Source: Pseudoxanthomonas sangjuensis
Lineage (GTDB): Bacteria > Pseudomonadota > Gammaproteobacteria > Xanthomonadales > Xanthomonadaceae
Direction of reading: 5' to 3'
Assembly (NCBI RefSeq): GCF_010211755.1
Contig: NZ_PDWR01000016.1
Span: forward strand, 1 to 64,000
Length of the DNA: 64,000 bases
Shown: positions 26,148-34,464 of the stretch, one piece after another
Position numbering within the stretch: position 1 is the first letter of the stretch
How the letters are laid out: each line of letters starts with the position of its first letter
Notes under the pieces: generated by a model
Told to the model about the DNA's origin: nothing
What the model saw: only the letters and a program-made list of their open reading frames with translations
Database searches by the model: none
Program-made: the position numbers and the translations under genes

Positions 26148-26207
26148 GCCCGGCAATCCGTTCGGGCCGAACCCGCTTCGCGGCGCGGCCTGATTCCGCC
26201 ACCGCCC
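26148..26207 (+). repeat. attC site with decayed right box
   Basis: GCCCGGC, AATCCGTTCGGGCCG left arm, ACCCGCTTCGCGG tip and CGGCCTGATTCC. The R'' box is lost (ACCGCCC). Length and layout match the 60-bp sites; this marks the right end of the array. Confidence 0.7.
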
Positions 26208-26280
26208 CGCGTTCGACCGCCCCAGGCCGCCATTGCGGCCTCCATCCGCGGTTCGTCCCGCTCCTCGCATCGATGATCGT

Positions 26281-26306
26281 CGGCAGCCTGCGCGCGCAGG
26301 CTGCCG
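26281..26306. repeat. 26-bp perfect palindrome
   Basis: Bases 26281-26306 read the same on both strands, centred on CGCG, with outer arms CGGCAGCCTGCG. It lies between the last attC and the MBL-fold gene. No T-run follows. It could close transcription from the array or be a protein-binding site; nothing decides. Confidence 0.55.
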
Positions 26307-26397
26307 GCGAACGGGCGGACCGGTCATTCGTCCGTTCAAGGCCGCTGCACCCTGCCCGGCCTACAATTCGATCCCGACCCCCAAACGGAGAACCACG

Positions 26398-27390
26398 ATG
26401 TCGCGTACCCCCACCCGCATCCCGCACTCCCTGATCGCCCTCGCCATCGCCACGACGCTCGCCGCCTGCTCGCCGAAGAACGAAGCCACGCAGGCGCCGC
26501 CCGACCCCGCCGCGGCCGCGCCCGCCGCCGAACCCGCGGCCGCGCCGCAAAGCGCGGACGTGAAGCCCTTCGCCATCGGCGAGCTCTCCGCCATGGCCCT
26601 GCGCGACGGCGCGCTGGAATTCCCCAACGACAACCAGGTGTTCGGCGTCGGCCACGCGCCGGAGGAAGTCGCCGCATTGCTGGGCGCCGCCGGCGAACCC
26701 ACCGACAAACTGCAGCTGAGCCTGCAGCCGCTGCTGGTGAAGTCCGCCGACCGCGTGCTGCTGTTCGACACCGGCGCGGGCGGCAACTTCGGGCCGAGCG
26801 CCGGCAAGCTGCCTGCGTCGCTGGCCGCCGCAGGCGTGGATCCGCAAAGCGTCACCGACATCTTCATCTCGCACGCCCACGGCGACCACGTCGGCGGCCT
26901 GGTCAACGCCGAAGGCATGCTGGCGTTCCCCAACGCCACGATCCACATGTCCGAACCGGAATGGGCGTTCCTGGCCGGGCTGGATCCGGAAAAGGCCAAG
27001 GCCATCGGCCTGGGCGAGCACGAGAAGTTCGTCGCCGCGATCACGCCCAAGGTCGCCGCGTTCCCGCCGAACGCCGAGATCGTTCCCGGCGTGGTGAAGG
27101 CGGTCGAGATCAAGGGCCACACGCCGGGCCATTCCGGCTACCTGATCGGCTCGGGCGAGGACACGCTGCTGTACATCGGCGACGCCGCGCACCATTCGGT
27201 GGTGTCGGTGCAGCACCCGGTGTGGCCGAACGGCTTCGACGGCGATGCCGCCACCGCCGCCGCGAGCCGCAAGGCGCTGATCGAGCAGAACGCCGCGAGC
27301 GGGCAGCGGATCTACGCCGTGCATTTCCCGTTCCCGGGCTTGGGCAGGTTCGAGAAGCGCGGCGACGGTTACGCGTGGGTCGCGGAGTGA
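26398..27390 (+). CDS. MBL-fold metallohydrolase, lipoprotein
   Basis: Predicted 330 residues. The lipobox LAAC at residues 20-23 follows a signal sequence, then an Ala/Pro-rich linker (to about residue 55). The metallo-beta-lactamase fold has the zinc motif HAHGDHVGG, a later GHTPGHSGYL histidine and DAAHHS. It resembles quorum-quenching-lactonase or other broad MBL hydrolases rather than true beta-lactamases. AACGGAG lies 8 bases before the ATG and TACAAT (26362-26367) could be the -10. It has no attC after it and is chromosomal. Confidence 0.85.
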   Translation: MSRTPTRIPHSLIALAIATTLAACSPKNEATQAPPDPAAAAPAAEPAAAPQSADVKPFAIGELSAMALRDGALEFPNDNQVFGVGHAPEEVAALLGAAGEPTDKLQLSLQPLLVKSADRVLLFDTGAGGNFGPSAGKLPASLAAAGVDPQSVTDIFISHAHGDHVGGLVNAEGMLAFPNATIHMSEPEWAFLAGLDPEKAKAIGLGEHEKFVAAITPKVAAFPPNAEIVPGVVKAVEIKGHTPGHSGYLIGSGEDTLLYIGDAAHHSVVSVQHPVWPNGFDGDAATAAASRKALIEQNAASGQRIYAVHFPFPGLGRFEKRGDGYAWVAE

Positions 27391-27407
27391 AATAGCCGGC
27401 CTGTCCT

Positions 27408-27431
27408 CCCTCTCCCCTCCGCGGGAGAGGG
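27408..27431. terminator. hairpin between convergent genes
   Basis: CCCTCTCCC and GGGAGAGGG form a perfect 9-bp stem with a 6-base loop, 18 bases after the MBL-fold gene. It probably serves as a terminator and resembles dispersed repeats common in this family. No T-run. Confidence 0.5.
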
Positions 27432-27449
27432 AAAGGCGCGAAGCGCGGC

Positions 27450-27536
27450 CACGGCCATCACCGCGTGGTTGCCGAAGCAATCGGTGAAGAAGCCCTGCTC
27501 CCCCGGCAGCGGGTCGATGCGCAGCCGCACGCCGTG
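27450..27536 (-). pseudogene. possible fragment of a transglutaminase-like protein
   Basis: In the 310-base gap between the MBL-fold gene and the hydroxylase, one minus-strand frame reads RLRIDPLPGEQGFFTDCFGN, which resembles the N-terminal region of bacterial transglutaminase-like proteins. The similarity covers only about 29 residues and has no flanking domain. It may be a relic or chance; the rest of the gap holds nothing recognisable. Confidence 0.25.
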
Positions 27537-27701
27537 CCCCTGTGCCGGACGATGCGGATCCGGCGGGCGCGGGAATTCCGCCGGAACCTTCCGGCCACAA
27601 CGGTTATGCGACGAGTGCAAACATTCGCCGGCCGTCACGCCTTCCGGCGCACGCCGGCGCCGGACCGTCCGTTCGCGCAGATGGCGGATGGCGACAGACG
27701 C

Positions 27702-28913
27702 TCAGGCGCCGCGCGTCTGCCCGGCGCGCGGCAGCCACGCCGCATCGCGCTGGGTGAGCTGCGCGACGATCGCCTTGCGGAACGGCGCGACGAACCGGGC
27801 CGCGCGCAACGCGCCATTGCGCAGCACGCGGGCCGGCAGGCGGTCGTCGGTGTACAGCGCGGCGATCGCGTTGGTCGCTTCGTACAGCGGCCGCGTCGCC
27901 CGCCGGTGGCTGCGTTCGTAGCCGGCGAGCAGCGGTGGCGAGCCGATGTCGCGGCCGGCGGCGGCGGCTTCGACGACCGCCTTCGACAGCCGCGCCGCGC
28001 TCCGCAGGCCGAAGTTGAAGCCATGCGCGGTGACCGGGTGCATGCCGACCGCGGCGTCGCCGATCAGCGCGCTGCGCCGGCCGGCGAAGCGGTCCGCGTA
28101 CACCGCGACCAGCGGATAGGCGTGGCGCGAACCGTCCAGCGCCATCTCGCCGAGCCGGCCTTCGAACAGCTCGGTGATGGCGCGGCCGAAGCCGGCCTCG
28201 TCCATCGCCAGCAGCGCCTCGATCCGGCGCGGCGGCAGGGTCAGCACCGCACCGGCGCGCTCGCCGTGCAGCGGCAGCAACGCCACGGTCTTGCCGTAGC
28301 CGAACCATTCCCATGCCGCGTGGTGGTGCGGCAGCTCGTGGCGCATCCGGCACACCAGCATGGTCTTGCCGAAGTCGCGCAGCTGCGCGCCGATGCCGAG
28401 CATGCGCCGCGTCGCCGAGAACCGGCTGTCGGCGGCGACCAGCAGCCGCGCCGACAGCCGTTCGCCGGTGGCGAGCGTCGCCGTCGCGGCGTCATCGTCG
28501 ACCTGCAGCGCCGCCAGCGCGGCGTTGTCGATGATGTCCAGCCCGTCCTGCCCCTGCACCGCCTGCCACGCGGCGCGGCGGATCAGCTGGTTGGGGACCA
28601 GCCAGCCGAGTTCGTCGCCGCCGCTGGAATCGGCGAAGGTCAGCGCGAACGGCGACGGCCCGTTCATCACCCGCGCGTCGCGCAGCGGCGAGATTTCCCC
28701 GGCCGGAATCCGCTGCCACAGGTCGAGCCGTTCCATCAGCAGCCGCGAGGTATGGGTCAGCGCGATCTCGCGGCCGTCGAAGGCCGGATCGGCGAGCTTG
28801 CCGCGGTCCTGCTGCTCGACCAGCGCGACCGACAGGCCGCTGCCGGCCAGCGCGCGCGCGAAACCCAGACCCGCCGGCCCCGCGCCGACGATGATGATGT
28901 CGTAACGTTTCAT
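27702..28913 (-). CDS. ubiM: FAD-dependent ubiquinone-biosynthesis hydroxylase, UbiM-type
   Basis: Predicted 403 residues. The flavin monooxygenase fold of the UbiH/F/I/L/M group is clear: IIIVGAGPAGLGFARAL at the N-terminus, VAADSRFSATRRMLGI in the middle, and ALIGDAAVGMHPVTAHGFNFGL for the second FAD motif. The block FDGREIALTH fits the UbiM subgroup, which hydroxylates C5 (in some species more positions) of the quinone ring using O2. The start at 28913 has a GGGAG box. A perfect FNR/Anr-type palindrome lies 55 bases upstream of it. Subgroup assignment is from memory. Confidence 0.75.
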   Translation of the reverse strand: MKRYDIIIVGAGPAGLGFARALAGSGLSVALVEQQDRGKLADPAFDGREIALTHTSRLLMERLDLWQRIPAGEISPLRDARVMNGPSPFALTFADSSGGDELGWLVPNQLIRRAAWQAVQGQDGLDIIDNAALAALQVDDDAATATLATGERLSARLLVAADSRFSATRRMLGIGAQLRDFGKTMLVCRMRHELPHHHAAWEWFGYGKTVALLPLHGERAGAVLTLPPRRIEALLAMDEAGFGRAITELFEGRLGEMALDGSRHAYPLVAVYADRFAGRRSALIGDAAVGMHPVTAHGFNFGLRSAARLSKAVVEAAAAGRDIGSPPLLAGYERSHRRATRPLYEATNAIAALYTDDRLPARVLRNGALRAARFVAPFRKAIVAQLTQRDAAWLPRAGQTRGA

Positions 28914-28967
28914 CGCTGCTCCCGTCGCCAACCCGGGCCAGTGTCACGCATCGGCGGGCGCGGGGTC

Positions 28968-28981
28968 TTGATCCGGATCAA
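28968..28981 (-). promoter_or_regulatory. FNR/Anr-type box upstream of the ubiM-type gene
   Basis: TTGATCCGGATCAA is an exact match to the TTGAT-N4-ATCAA consensus of FNR/Anr regulators. The next gene downstream on the minus strand starts at 28913; the other neighbour, GH109, has its 3' end here. Confidence 0.6.
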
Positions 28982-29083
28982 GCGCGGGGCGCGGCCGGGC
29001 CGATGGGTGCCCGGGGGCGCGCGGTCGGCCGTCCAGCCGCCGATGCGCCGGGGTCGGCGCGCCACCGTCCGTGCGCGGCGGGA

Positions 29084-30433
29084 TCAGTAACGGTCGTCGA
29101 GCGCGAAGATGCGCGGGCGGTCGCGCCACTTGCCTTCGGTGAAGTCGGGGAAATCGACGGTGCGGTTGCCGCCGGCGATCGACTGTTCCGACAGCGGCGT
29201 GATCGCGCTCCACGCGACCGCGTCGTAGACGTCGATCGGCATCGGCTCGCCGCGCTTGATCGCCTCGACGAAGGCGTGGATCACGAAGAAATCCATGCCG
29301 CCGTGGCCGGCGCCGGCCGCGTCGCCGGCGTACTTCTTCCACAGCGGGTGGTCGTACTTGTCCAGCCACGCCTGCGCCGGTTCCCACTTGTGCGGCTCCG
29401 GACTCCTGCCTTCCAGATAGATCGACTGGTTCACGTCCATCCACAGCCCGCCGGTGCCCTGCACGCGGAAGCCGAGCGAATACGGGCGCGGCAGCGAGGT
29501 GTCGTGGGTCAGCAGGATGCTCTCGCCGTTGGCGCAGGCGATCTGCGTGGTAACCACGTCGCCGAGCGCGAACTTCACCTGCGCGTTCGGATGCGCTTCG
29601 CCGCCGTTCTTCACGATGTAATCGTGCAGGCCGCGCGCCTTGCTGGCGTAGCTGGTCAGGCGCACGAAGCGGTTGCCGCGGTGGATGTCGGCCCACATCG
29701 CGCACGGGCCGATGCCGTGGCTGGGGTACAGGTCGCCGTTGCGGCGTACCGAATGCGGCGTGCGCCATTTCGCTTCCGACCAGCCCTTGTCGCCGAACTC
29801 GACGCCGCCGCCGTAGGGCGCGCCCGGTTCGCCGGAATTGAACTTGACCGCGCGCAGGTCGTGTTCGTAGCCGCCTTCCAGGTGCACGACCTCGCCGAAC
29901 AGCCCCTGTCGCGCCATGTTCAGCACCGCCATCACGTCGCGGCGGTAACAGACGTTCTCCAGCAGCATGTACGGCGTGCCGGTGCGCTGCTGGGTACGCA
30001 GCACGTTCCAGTGGTCGTCGAGGGTGATGCCGGCGACGACCTCGCAGCCGACCGCGATCTTCGCCTCCATCGCGCCGATCGCCTGCGGCGCATGCCACTC
30101 CCACGGCGTGGCGATGACCACCGCGTCGAGCTTGCCGTCGGCATACATGCGCCGCCAGGCGTCGTCGCTGCCGGTGTAGACGCGCGGCTTCGGCTTGCCG
30201 GCGTCGGCGACCATCTTCAGCGCGCTGTCGAGCATGAACTGTTCGATGTCGCACAGCGCGGCGATTTCGACGTCGTCGCGGTCGAGCAGCAGCGACAGGT
30301 GCGACCGCCCGCGCAGGCCGGTGCCGACGATGCCGACGCGCAGCCGCGAACGCGCGCGGGCGAAGGCGGTGGGGGCGATGCTGGCCGACAAACCGGCCAG
30401 TGCGCTGGCCTTGACGAAATCACGACGCTTCAT
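29084..30433 (-). CDS. GH109-type Gfo/Idh/MocA protein (alpha-N-acetylgalactosaminidase family)
   Basis: Predicted 449 residues with a twin-arginine signal (MKRRDFVKASALAGLSA). The Rossmann loop GIVGTGLRG (34-42) binds NAD. Characteristic GH109 blocks follow: ATPWEWHAPQAIGAM, ENVCYRRDVMAVLNMARQG, RNGDLYPSHGIGP, and GAGHGGMDFF. Members use tightly bound NAD to hydrolyse alpha-GalNAc, or related glycosides. Export by Tat fits a protein that must fold with its cofactor. The start is unambiguous because of the Tat signal. It is a lone gene here. Confidence 0.9.
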   Translation of the reverse strand: MKRRDFVKASALAGLSASIAPTAFARARSRLRVGIVGTGLRGRSHLSLLLDRDDVEIAALCDIEQFMLDSALKMVADAGKPKPRVYTGSDDAWRRMYADGKLDAVVIATPWEWHAPQAIGAMEAKIAVGCEVVAGITLDDHWNVLRTQQRTGTPYMLLENVCYRRDVMAVLNMARQGLFGEVVHLEGGYEHDLRAVKFNSGEPGAPYGGGVEFGDKGWSEAKWRTPHSVRRNGDLYPSHGIGPCAMWADIHRGNRFVRLTSYASKARGLHDYIVKNGGEAHPNAQVKFALGDVVTTQIACANGESILLTHDTSLPRPYSLGFRVQGTGGLWMDVNQSIYLEGRSPEPHKWEPAQAWLDKYDHPLWKKYAGDAAGAGHGGMDFFVIHAFVEAIKRGEPMPIDVYDAVAWSAITPLSEQSIAGGNRTVDFPDFTEGKWRDRPRIFALDDRY

Positions 30434-30579
30434 GCGCTGCCTCGACGCTGGAATCCGCTTCCGATTCTAATCGCGGCCGCGGCCGCGCACGCCGCACCCG
30501 GTCCCGCTTCGTCATCGCGGATTCGGCTAATCCTTGTTTGGATTCGGCGGGATCCGGCAGGCGCCGGACGCACCCGGCC

Positions 30580-31473
30580 TCATGCGCCGCGCAGCCACGG
30601 CATCAGCCAGTGGTCGGCCAGCAGGAACGCGAACAGCGCCATCAGGTAGACCACCGAGTACTTGAACACGCGCATCGCGAAGAATTCGTCGGGCGGATCG
30701 AGCAGCTTCCATGCATACCACAGGAACACCGCGCCGAGCACGACCGCGCCGCCGAGATAGAACAGCCCGCTCATCCCGGTGGCCCACGGCAAAACCGTCG
30801 CCGCGAACAGCAGCAGCGTGTACAGCAGGATCTGCCAGCGGGTGTAGGTCACGCCGTGGGTCACCGGCAGCATCGGGATCAGCGCGCGCGCGTAGTCTTC
30901 GCGGCGGAAGATCGCCAGCGCCCAGAAGTGCGGCGGCGTCCACACGAACACGATCAGCACCAGCAGCAGCGCATGCGCCCAGTCCCACGGCTCGCGCATG
31001 CCGGTGACCGCGGCCCAGCCGAGCAGCGGCGGCGCGGCGCCGGCGATGCCGCCGATCACGATGTTCTGCGGCGTGGCGCGCTTCAGGAAGCCGGTGTAGA
31101 CGATCGCGTAGCCGATCAGCGAGGCGAAGGTCAGCAGCGCGGTCAGCGGGTTGACCATCGACACCAGCAGCGCCATCGACAGCGCGCCGAGGCACACCGC
31201 GAACGCCAGCACCTGCACCGGGCTCAGCGCGCCGGTCGGCAGCGGCCGGTGCGCGGTGCGGGCCATGACCTTGTCGATGCGCTGGTCGATCAGGTGGTTG
31301 ATCGCCGCGGCGCTGGCCGCGGCCAGCCAGATGCCGAGCAGGCCGAACACGGTCTGCCGCAGCGGCGGCAGTCCCGGCACGGCGAGGAACATGCCGACCA
31401 GCGCGGTGAACGCGATCAGCGCCACCACCTTCGGCTTGGTCAGTTCCCAGTACTGGGCGAACGGCACCGGCAT
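30580..31473 (-). CDS. ctaB: protohaem IX farnesyltransferase (haem O synthase)
   Basis: Predicted 297 residues with about nine membrane helices. The enzyme adds a farnesyl group to haem B, giving haem O for the oxidase. The UbiA-type Asp-rich motif is [21 protein letters not shown], with the second region [20 protein letters not shown]. It starts two bases after the ctaA stop and is the last gene of the oxidase assembly group. Confidence 0.95.
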   Translation of the reverse strand: MPVPFAQYWELTKPKVVALIAFTALVGMFLAVPGLPPLRQTVFGLLGIWLAAASAAAINHLIDQRIDKVMARTAHRPLPTGALSPVQVLAFAVCLGALSMALLVSMVNPLTALLTFASLIGYAIVYTGFLKRATPQNIVIGGIAGAAPPLLGWAAVTGMREPWDWAHALLLVLIVFVWTPPHFWALAIFRREDYARALIPMLPVTHGVTYTRWQILLYTLLLFAATVLPWATGMSGLFYLGGAVVLGAVFLWYAWKLLDPPDEFFAMRVFKYSVVYLMALFAFLLADHWLMPWLRGA

Positions 31474-31475
31474 GC

Positions 31476-32660
31476 TCACGCCTGCTCCGGCTTGCGCAGC
31501 CGCGCCAGCAAGGTGACCAGCACGAACAGCAGCAGCACCGCGCCGCCGTTGTGCAGCACCGCCACCGCCAGCGGCAGCGCCAGCTTGACGTTGAGCACGC
31601 CCAGCACGACCTGCGACGCCAGCGCGAACAGCAGGAAGCCGCCCCAGCCGCGCAGGCCCGGCGTGCGCAACAGCTTCGACGCGAGCGCGACCAGGTACAG
31701 CGCGACGACCAGCGCGCCGATGCGGTGCGCCATCTGGATCGCGATGCGCGAGGCGCCGTCGAGCACACCGCCCTCGTAGTCGACGCCGATGCCGCGCCAC
31801 GGGACGAAGCCTTCGGCGAAATCGTGCGGCGGCCACCAGCGGCCGACGCACTGCGGGAAGTTGGACATCGATGCGTCGCCGCCGCCGCAGGCCAGCGCCG
31901 CATAGTTGGCGCTGACCCAGCCGCCGAGCGCGATCTGCGCGACCAGCAGCAGCAGCCCGGCCAGCAGCCAGCGGCGCAGCGCATCGGCCTCCACCAGGCG
32001 GATCGGCAGGCCGGTCGCGCGCCACGCCATCCACAGCAGCAGCGCGAACAGGGTCAGGCCGCCGAGCAGGTGGCCCATCACCACGATCGGCTTCAGCAGC
32101 CAGGTGACCGTCCACATGCCGAGCAGCGCCTGGAACACGATGGTCGCCAGCGCGAGCACCGCGACGCGCGACAGGTCGCCGCCCCTGGAGGACGCGCCCG
32201 ACCAGCGCCATGCCGCGAACAGCAGCAGGCCCTCGCCGAGCGCGGCGAGCGCACCGGCGGCGTCGTGCAGTCCGCGCATGTACAGCGGGACCGACGCCGC
32301 GACCAGCAATGCCGCGGCGGCGACCTGCGCCGTGCCCCACCTGCGCGCGCGCGTGGCCAGCAGGGCGAGGCCCAGCACTTCGAAGCCGAGCAGGCCGGCG
32401 AGGATGCGATGCACCTGTTCGCGCCAGGCCTTGTGCGTTTCCAGCGGACGGATCTTCGTCGCCGCGTGGTCGAGGATTTCGTGCGGCGCCTGCGGCCAGG
32501 TGGCGCGGCCGTAGCAGGTCGGCCAGTCCGGGCAGCTCAGCCCCGCGTCGGACAGGCGCACGAAGGCGCCGAACAGGATGGTGCTGGCGGTCATGATCGC
32601 CGCCAGCCAGGCGAGGCGATGGAAGTTGCGGCGGCGCTGCGGCCTGGCGTTGTCGTTCAT
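31476..32660 (-). CDS. ctaA: haem A synthase CtaA (COX15)
   Basis: Predicted 394 residues with eight membrane helices. It oxidises haem O to haem A. Typical marks are [17 protein letters not shown] with an early Cys pair region, the helix carrying [11 protein letters not shown], and [11 protein letters not shown] later, plus the fourth His region in MAHRIGALV. The ATG at 32660 is chosen; a GTG at 32666 is an alternative. It directly follows the SCO-like gene. Confidence 0.94.
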   Translation of the reverse strand: MNDNARPQRRRNFHRLAWLAAIMTASTILFGAFVRLSDAGLSCPDWPTCYGRATWPQAPHEILDHAATKIRPLETHKAWREQVHRILAGLLGFEVLGLALLATRARRWGTAQVAAAALLVAASVPLYMRGLHDAAGALAALGEGLLLFAAWRWSGASSRGGDLSRVAVLALATIVFQALLGMWTVTWLLKPIVVMGHLLGGLTLFALLLWMAWRATGLPIRLVEADALRRWLLAGLLLLVAQIALGGWVSANYAALACGGGDASMSNFPQCVGRWWPPHDFAEGFVPWRGIGVDYEGGVLDGASRIAIQMAHRIGALVVALYLVALASKLLRTPGLRGWGGFLLFALASQVVLGVLNVKLALPLAVAVLHNGGAVLLLFVLVTLLARLRKPEQA

Positions 32661-32670
32661 TCGCACCGGC

Positions 32671-33240
32671 TCACATCAGTTTCAGCAACTTGGCCATGTC
32701 GTAACGCAGGTCGCCCGGGTCGAAGCCGGGCGCGTAGCGCAGCACGACGAAGCCGTACGGGTCGATGACGTAAGCCACCGCGCCGCCCGGATCGTTCGAC
32801 CGCGGCAGCTTCGCGAGCAGCCCGGGGTCGGCACGGACCTGCTTCCAGGCCGGCGTGCGCGGCGCGTCCTGCGGCAACTCGCCGATCCACAGGATCTGCG
32901 CGTGGGCCGCATCCTTGCCGAACAGCTGCCAGACCTTGTCGATGTCGGCCGCGAGCTTCGCGCAAGCGTCGGCGCAGCCGGCCGGCGCGACCACGGCGAT
33001 GCGCCACAGGCGCTGCTCGGGGTTCCAGTGGTAATCGCTGCCGTCGGCGAGTTGCGGGGTCAGCGCGCGCAGGTCGGCGTAGGGCTCGAGGCGCTCGCCC
33101 CGGTTCTTCGATCCCGCCGGGTGCAGGCCGAGCAGGCCCAGCACCAGCGCCAGCAGGATCGGGCCGAAGAACAGGGCAAAGAGCAGGATCAGCGTGCGGC
33201 GACCGCGGCGGGTCCCGTCCGCTCCGGGAACGGCATTCAT
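32671..33240 (-). CDS. membrane-anchored SCO-like oxidase-assembly protein
   Basis: Predicted 189 residues with one N-terminal membrane helix (about 17-40) and a thioredoxin-like domain outside. A CxxxC motif (GCADACAKL) recalls the copper site of SCO1, while DPYGFVVLRYAPG matches the SCO C-terminal strand region; the third ligand His of true SCO proteins is not evident. In related gammaproteobacteria a gene of this kind sits between surf1 and ctaA. It overlaps surf1 by ATGA. Confidence 0.75.
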   Translation of the reverse strand: MNAVPGADGTRRGRRTLILLFALFFGPILLALVLGLLGLHPAGSKNRGERLEPYADLRALTPQLADGSDYHWNPEQRLWRIAVVAPAGCADACAKLAADIDKVWQLFGKDAAHAQILWIGELPQDAPRTPAWKQVRADPGLLAKLPRSNDPGGAVAYVIDPYGFVVLRYAPGFDPGDLRYDMAKLLKLM

Positions 33241-33974
33241 GCCGGCATTTTCGCACGCCCCGCCCGGCGATGGCGGAAAGTCAGGATCGCCGCGGTCGCC
33301 AGCACCGCCAGCGCCAGGCCGAACCATTGCACGGCGTAGGCGATGTGCCGCTGCGGCGGCAGCGTATTGGGGAGGACGTCGAGGTCGCGGGTGTAGCCGA
33401 GTTCCATCCCGGGATCGAGCTTCAGTACGCGCGCGGGCAGGTTGTGGACACCGAGGCTGGAGGCGAGATTGGCCGCATCCAGGCCGATGGTCAGCAGGTC
33501 GCCGTTCGCCTGTCTCGTCGCGATCGCACTGGCGATGCCATGCGAAGGCGCCGGAGCCAGCAGGCCCTGCACGCGCATTTTCCCCGGCGGAAGCCCGATC
33601 GCTGGCATCCGGCGATCGCCTGGCACGGGCAGCCAGCCGAGCTCGACCAGCAATGGCGCGCCGCCCACCGGAACGAACAGGCGGTACGCACGCACGCCGC
33701 TACGACCATCGCGCTGCTGGTTGTCGAGCAGTACCGCCGGCGCTTCGGCGAATTCGCCCTCGCCCGCCACCCAGTCGTAGCTGCGCGCGCGCGAGGCGTC
33801 GGCGGCAAGGGACAAGGGCCGCGGATTGCGCTCTTCGAGCACGCGTTGCGCATCGGCCAGCATCGCCTGCTTCTGCTGCGCGCGATCCAGTTGCCAGAAA
33901 CCGAGCGAGCCGAATCCCGCGGCGACCGCGATCGCCAGCGCCCAGCCGAGCCACGGATTCATGCGCCGCGCCAT
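33237..33974 (-). CDS. SURF1-family cytochrome oxidase assembly protein
   Basis: Predicted 245 residues with the classical design: an N-terminal helix (PWLGWALAIAVAAGFGSLGFWQLDRAQQK), a periplasmic domain and a C-terminal helix (YAVQWFGLALAVLATAAIL). SURF1 helps insert haem A into CtaD. It overlaps the SCO-like gene by four bases. The 5' end faces the DUF2909 gene on the other strand, with 71 bases between starts. Confidence 0.92.
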   Translation of the reverse strand: MARRMNPWLGWALAIAVAAGFGSLGFWQLDRAQQKQAMLADAQRVLEERNPRPLSLAADASRARSYDWVAGEGEFAEAPAVLLDNQQRDGRSGVRAYRLFVPVGGAPLLVELGWLPVPGDRRMPAIGLPPGKMRVQGLLAPAPSHGIASAIATRQANGDLLTIGLDAANLASSLGVHNLPARVLKLDPGMELGYTRDLDVLPNTLPPQRHIAYAVQWFGLALAVLATAAILTFRHRRAGRAKMPA

Positions 33975-34045
33975 GTTTCTTCACCCCGCGCCTGCAATAA
34001 TCCGTTCACACGGGGCATCCCCGCCCACGAACGCGCGAGGCCGCG

Positions 34046-34264
34046 ATGAACGATTCGCTGAAAACCCTGGTCGTCATTGCGTTCCTGGCCGTGATCCTGT
34101 GGAACCTGGGCGCCGGCCTGTACTACCTGCTGGTCGACAAGGGCCAGAGCAAGCGCACGGTCAACGCACTCACCCGGCGCATCGCCTTCTCGGTGGGGCT
34201 GATCCTGCTGCTGATCCTGGCCATCTACATGGGCTGGATCAAGCCGCACGGCGTCGGCGCCTGA
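34046..34264 (+). CDS. DUF2909 twin-transmembrane protein
   Basis: Predicted 72 residues with two helices (about 6-27 and 49-66) joined by the basic loop KGQSKRTVNALTRRIA, the DUF2909 pattern. It regularly sits beside surf1 in cytochrome oxidase loci of gammaproteobacteria and may help oxidase assembly. It is the only gene of this locus on the plus strand. Confidence 0.88.
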   Translation: MNDSLKTLVVIAFLAVILWNLGAGLYYLLVDKGQSKRTVNALTRRIAFSVGLILLLILAIYMGWIKPHGVGA

Positions 34265-34274
34265 AGCCTCAAAA

Positions 34275-34457
34275 GCCCTTCTCCCGTCGGGACAGGGGTT
34301 GGGGTGAGGGTTCGGCGGAGTCATATCGCTCGCACTCGCGGCAAGCCAACCGCGTTCTTCCATTCGCTCGCTGAATTGACGCGAGGATTCGAGCATCGCT
34401 GTTCCTGCCGAACCCTCATCCGGCGCTGCGCGCCACCTTCTCCCAAGGGGAGAAGGG
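34275..34457. repeat. dispersed-type intergenic repeat with inverted ends
   Basis: Starts CCCTTCTCCC and ends GGGAGAAGGG. Inner arms GAGGGTTCGGC and GCCGAACCCTC are also inverted, so the whole unit of about 183 bases can fold back. Such elements are common between genes in Xanthomonadaceae genomes. It separates the DUF2909 gene from the 3' end of ctaE and may serve as a terminator for both. Confidence 0.6.
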
Positions 34458-34464
34458 AACGGCG

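Larger units (their letters stand above)
20462..26207 (+). mobile_element. chromosomal integron cassette array without integrase (CALIN)
   Basis: About twelve attC-type sites, many close to 60 bp, alternate with short plus-strand genes. Most open with GCCTGAC/GCCCGAC followed by AATTCGTTC or CATTCATTC, hold a central CCGCTTCGCGG-like hairpin tip, and close with CAGGCGTTAGGC or CAGGCGTCAGGC. This matches the attC family known from Xanthomonas chromosomal integrons. Gene order and orientation fit cassettes read from left to right. I find no intI gene and no attI in the window. Some stretches are less GC-rich than the flanks. The left edge is at the hcp 3' end and the right edge before the MBL-fold gene. 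Confidence 0.85.

Noticed and set aside
25642-27600. 660-codon minus-strand frame over SRPBCC and the MBL-fold gene
   Set aside because: Shadow of two well-supported plus-strand genes.
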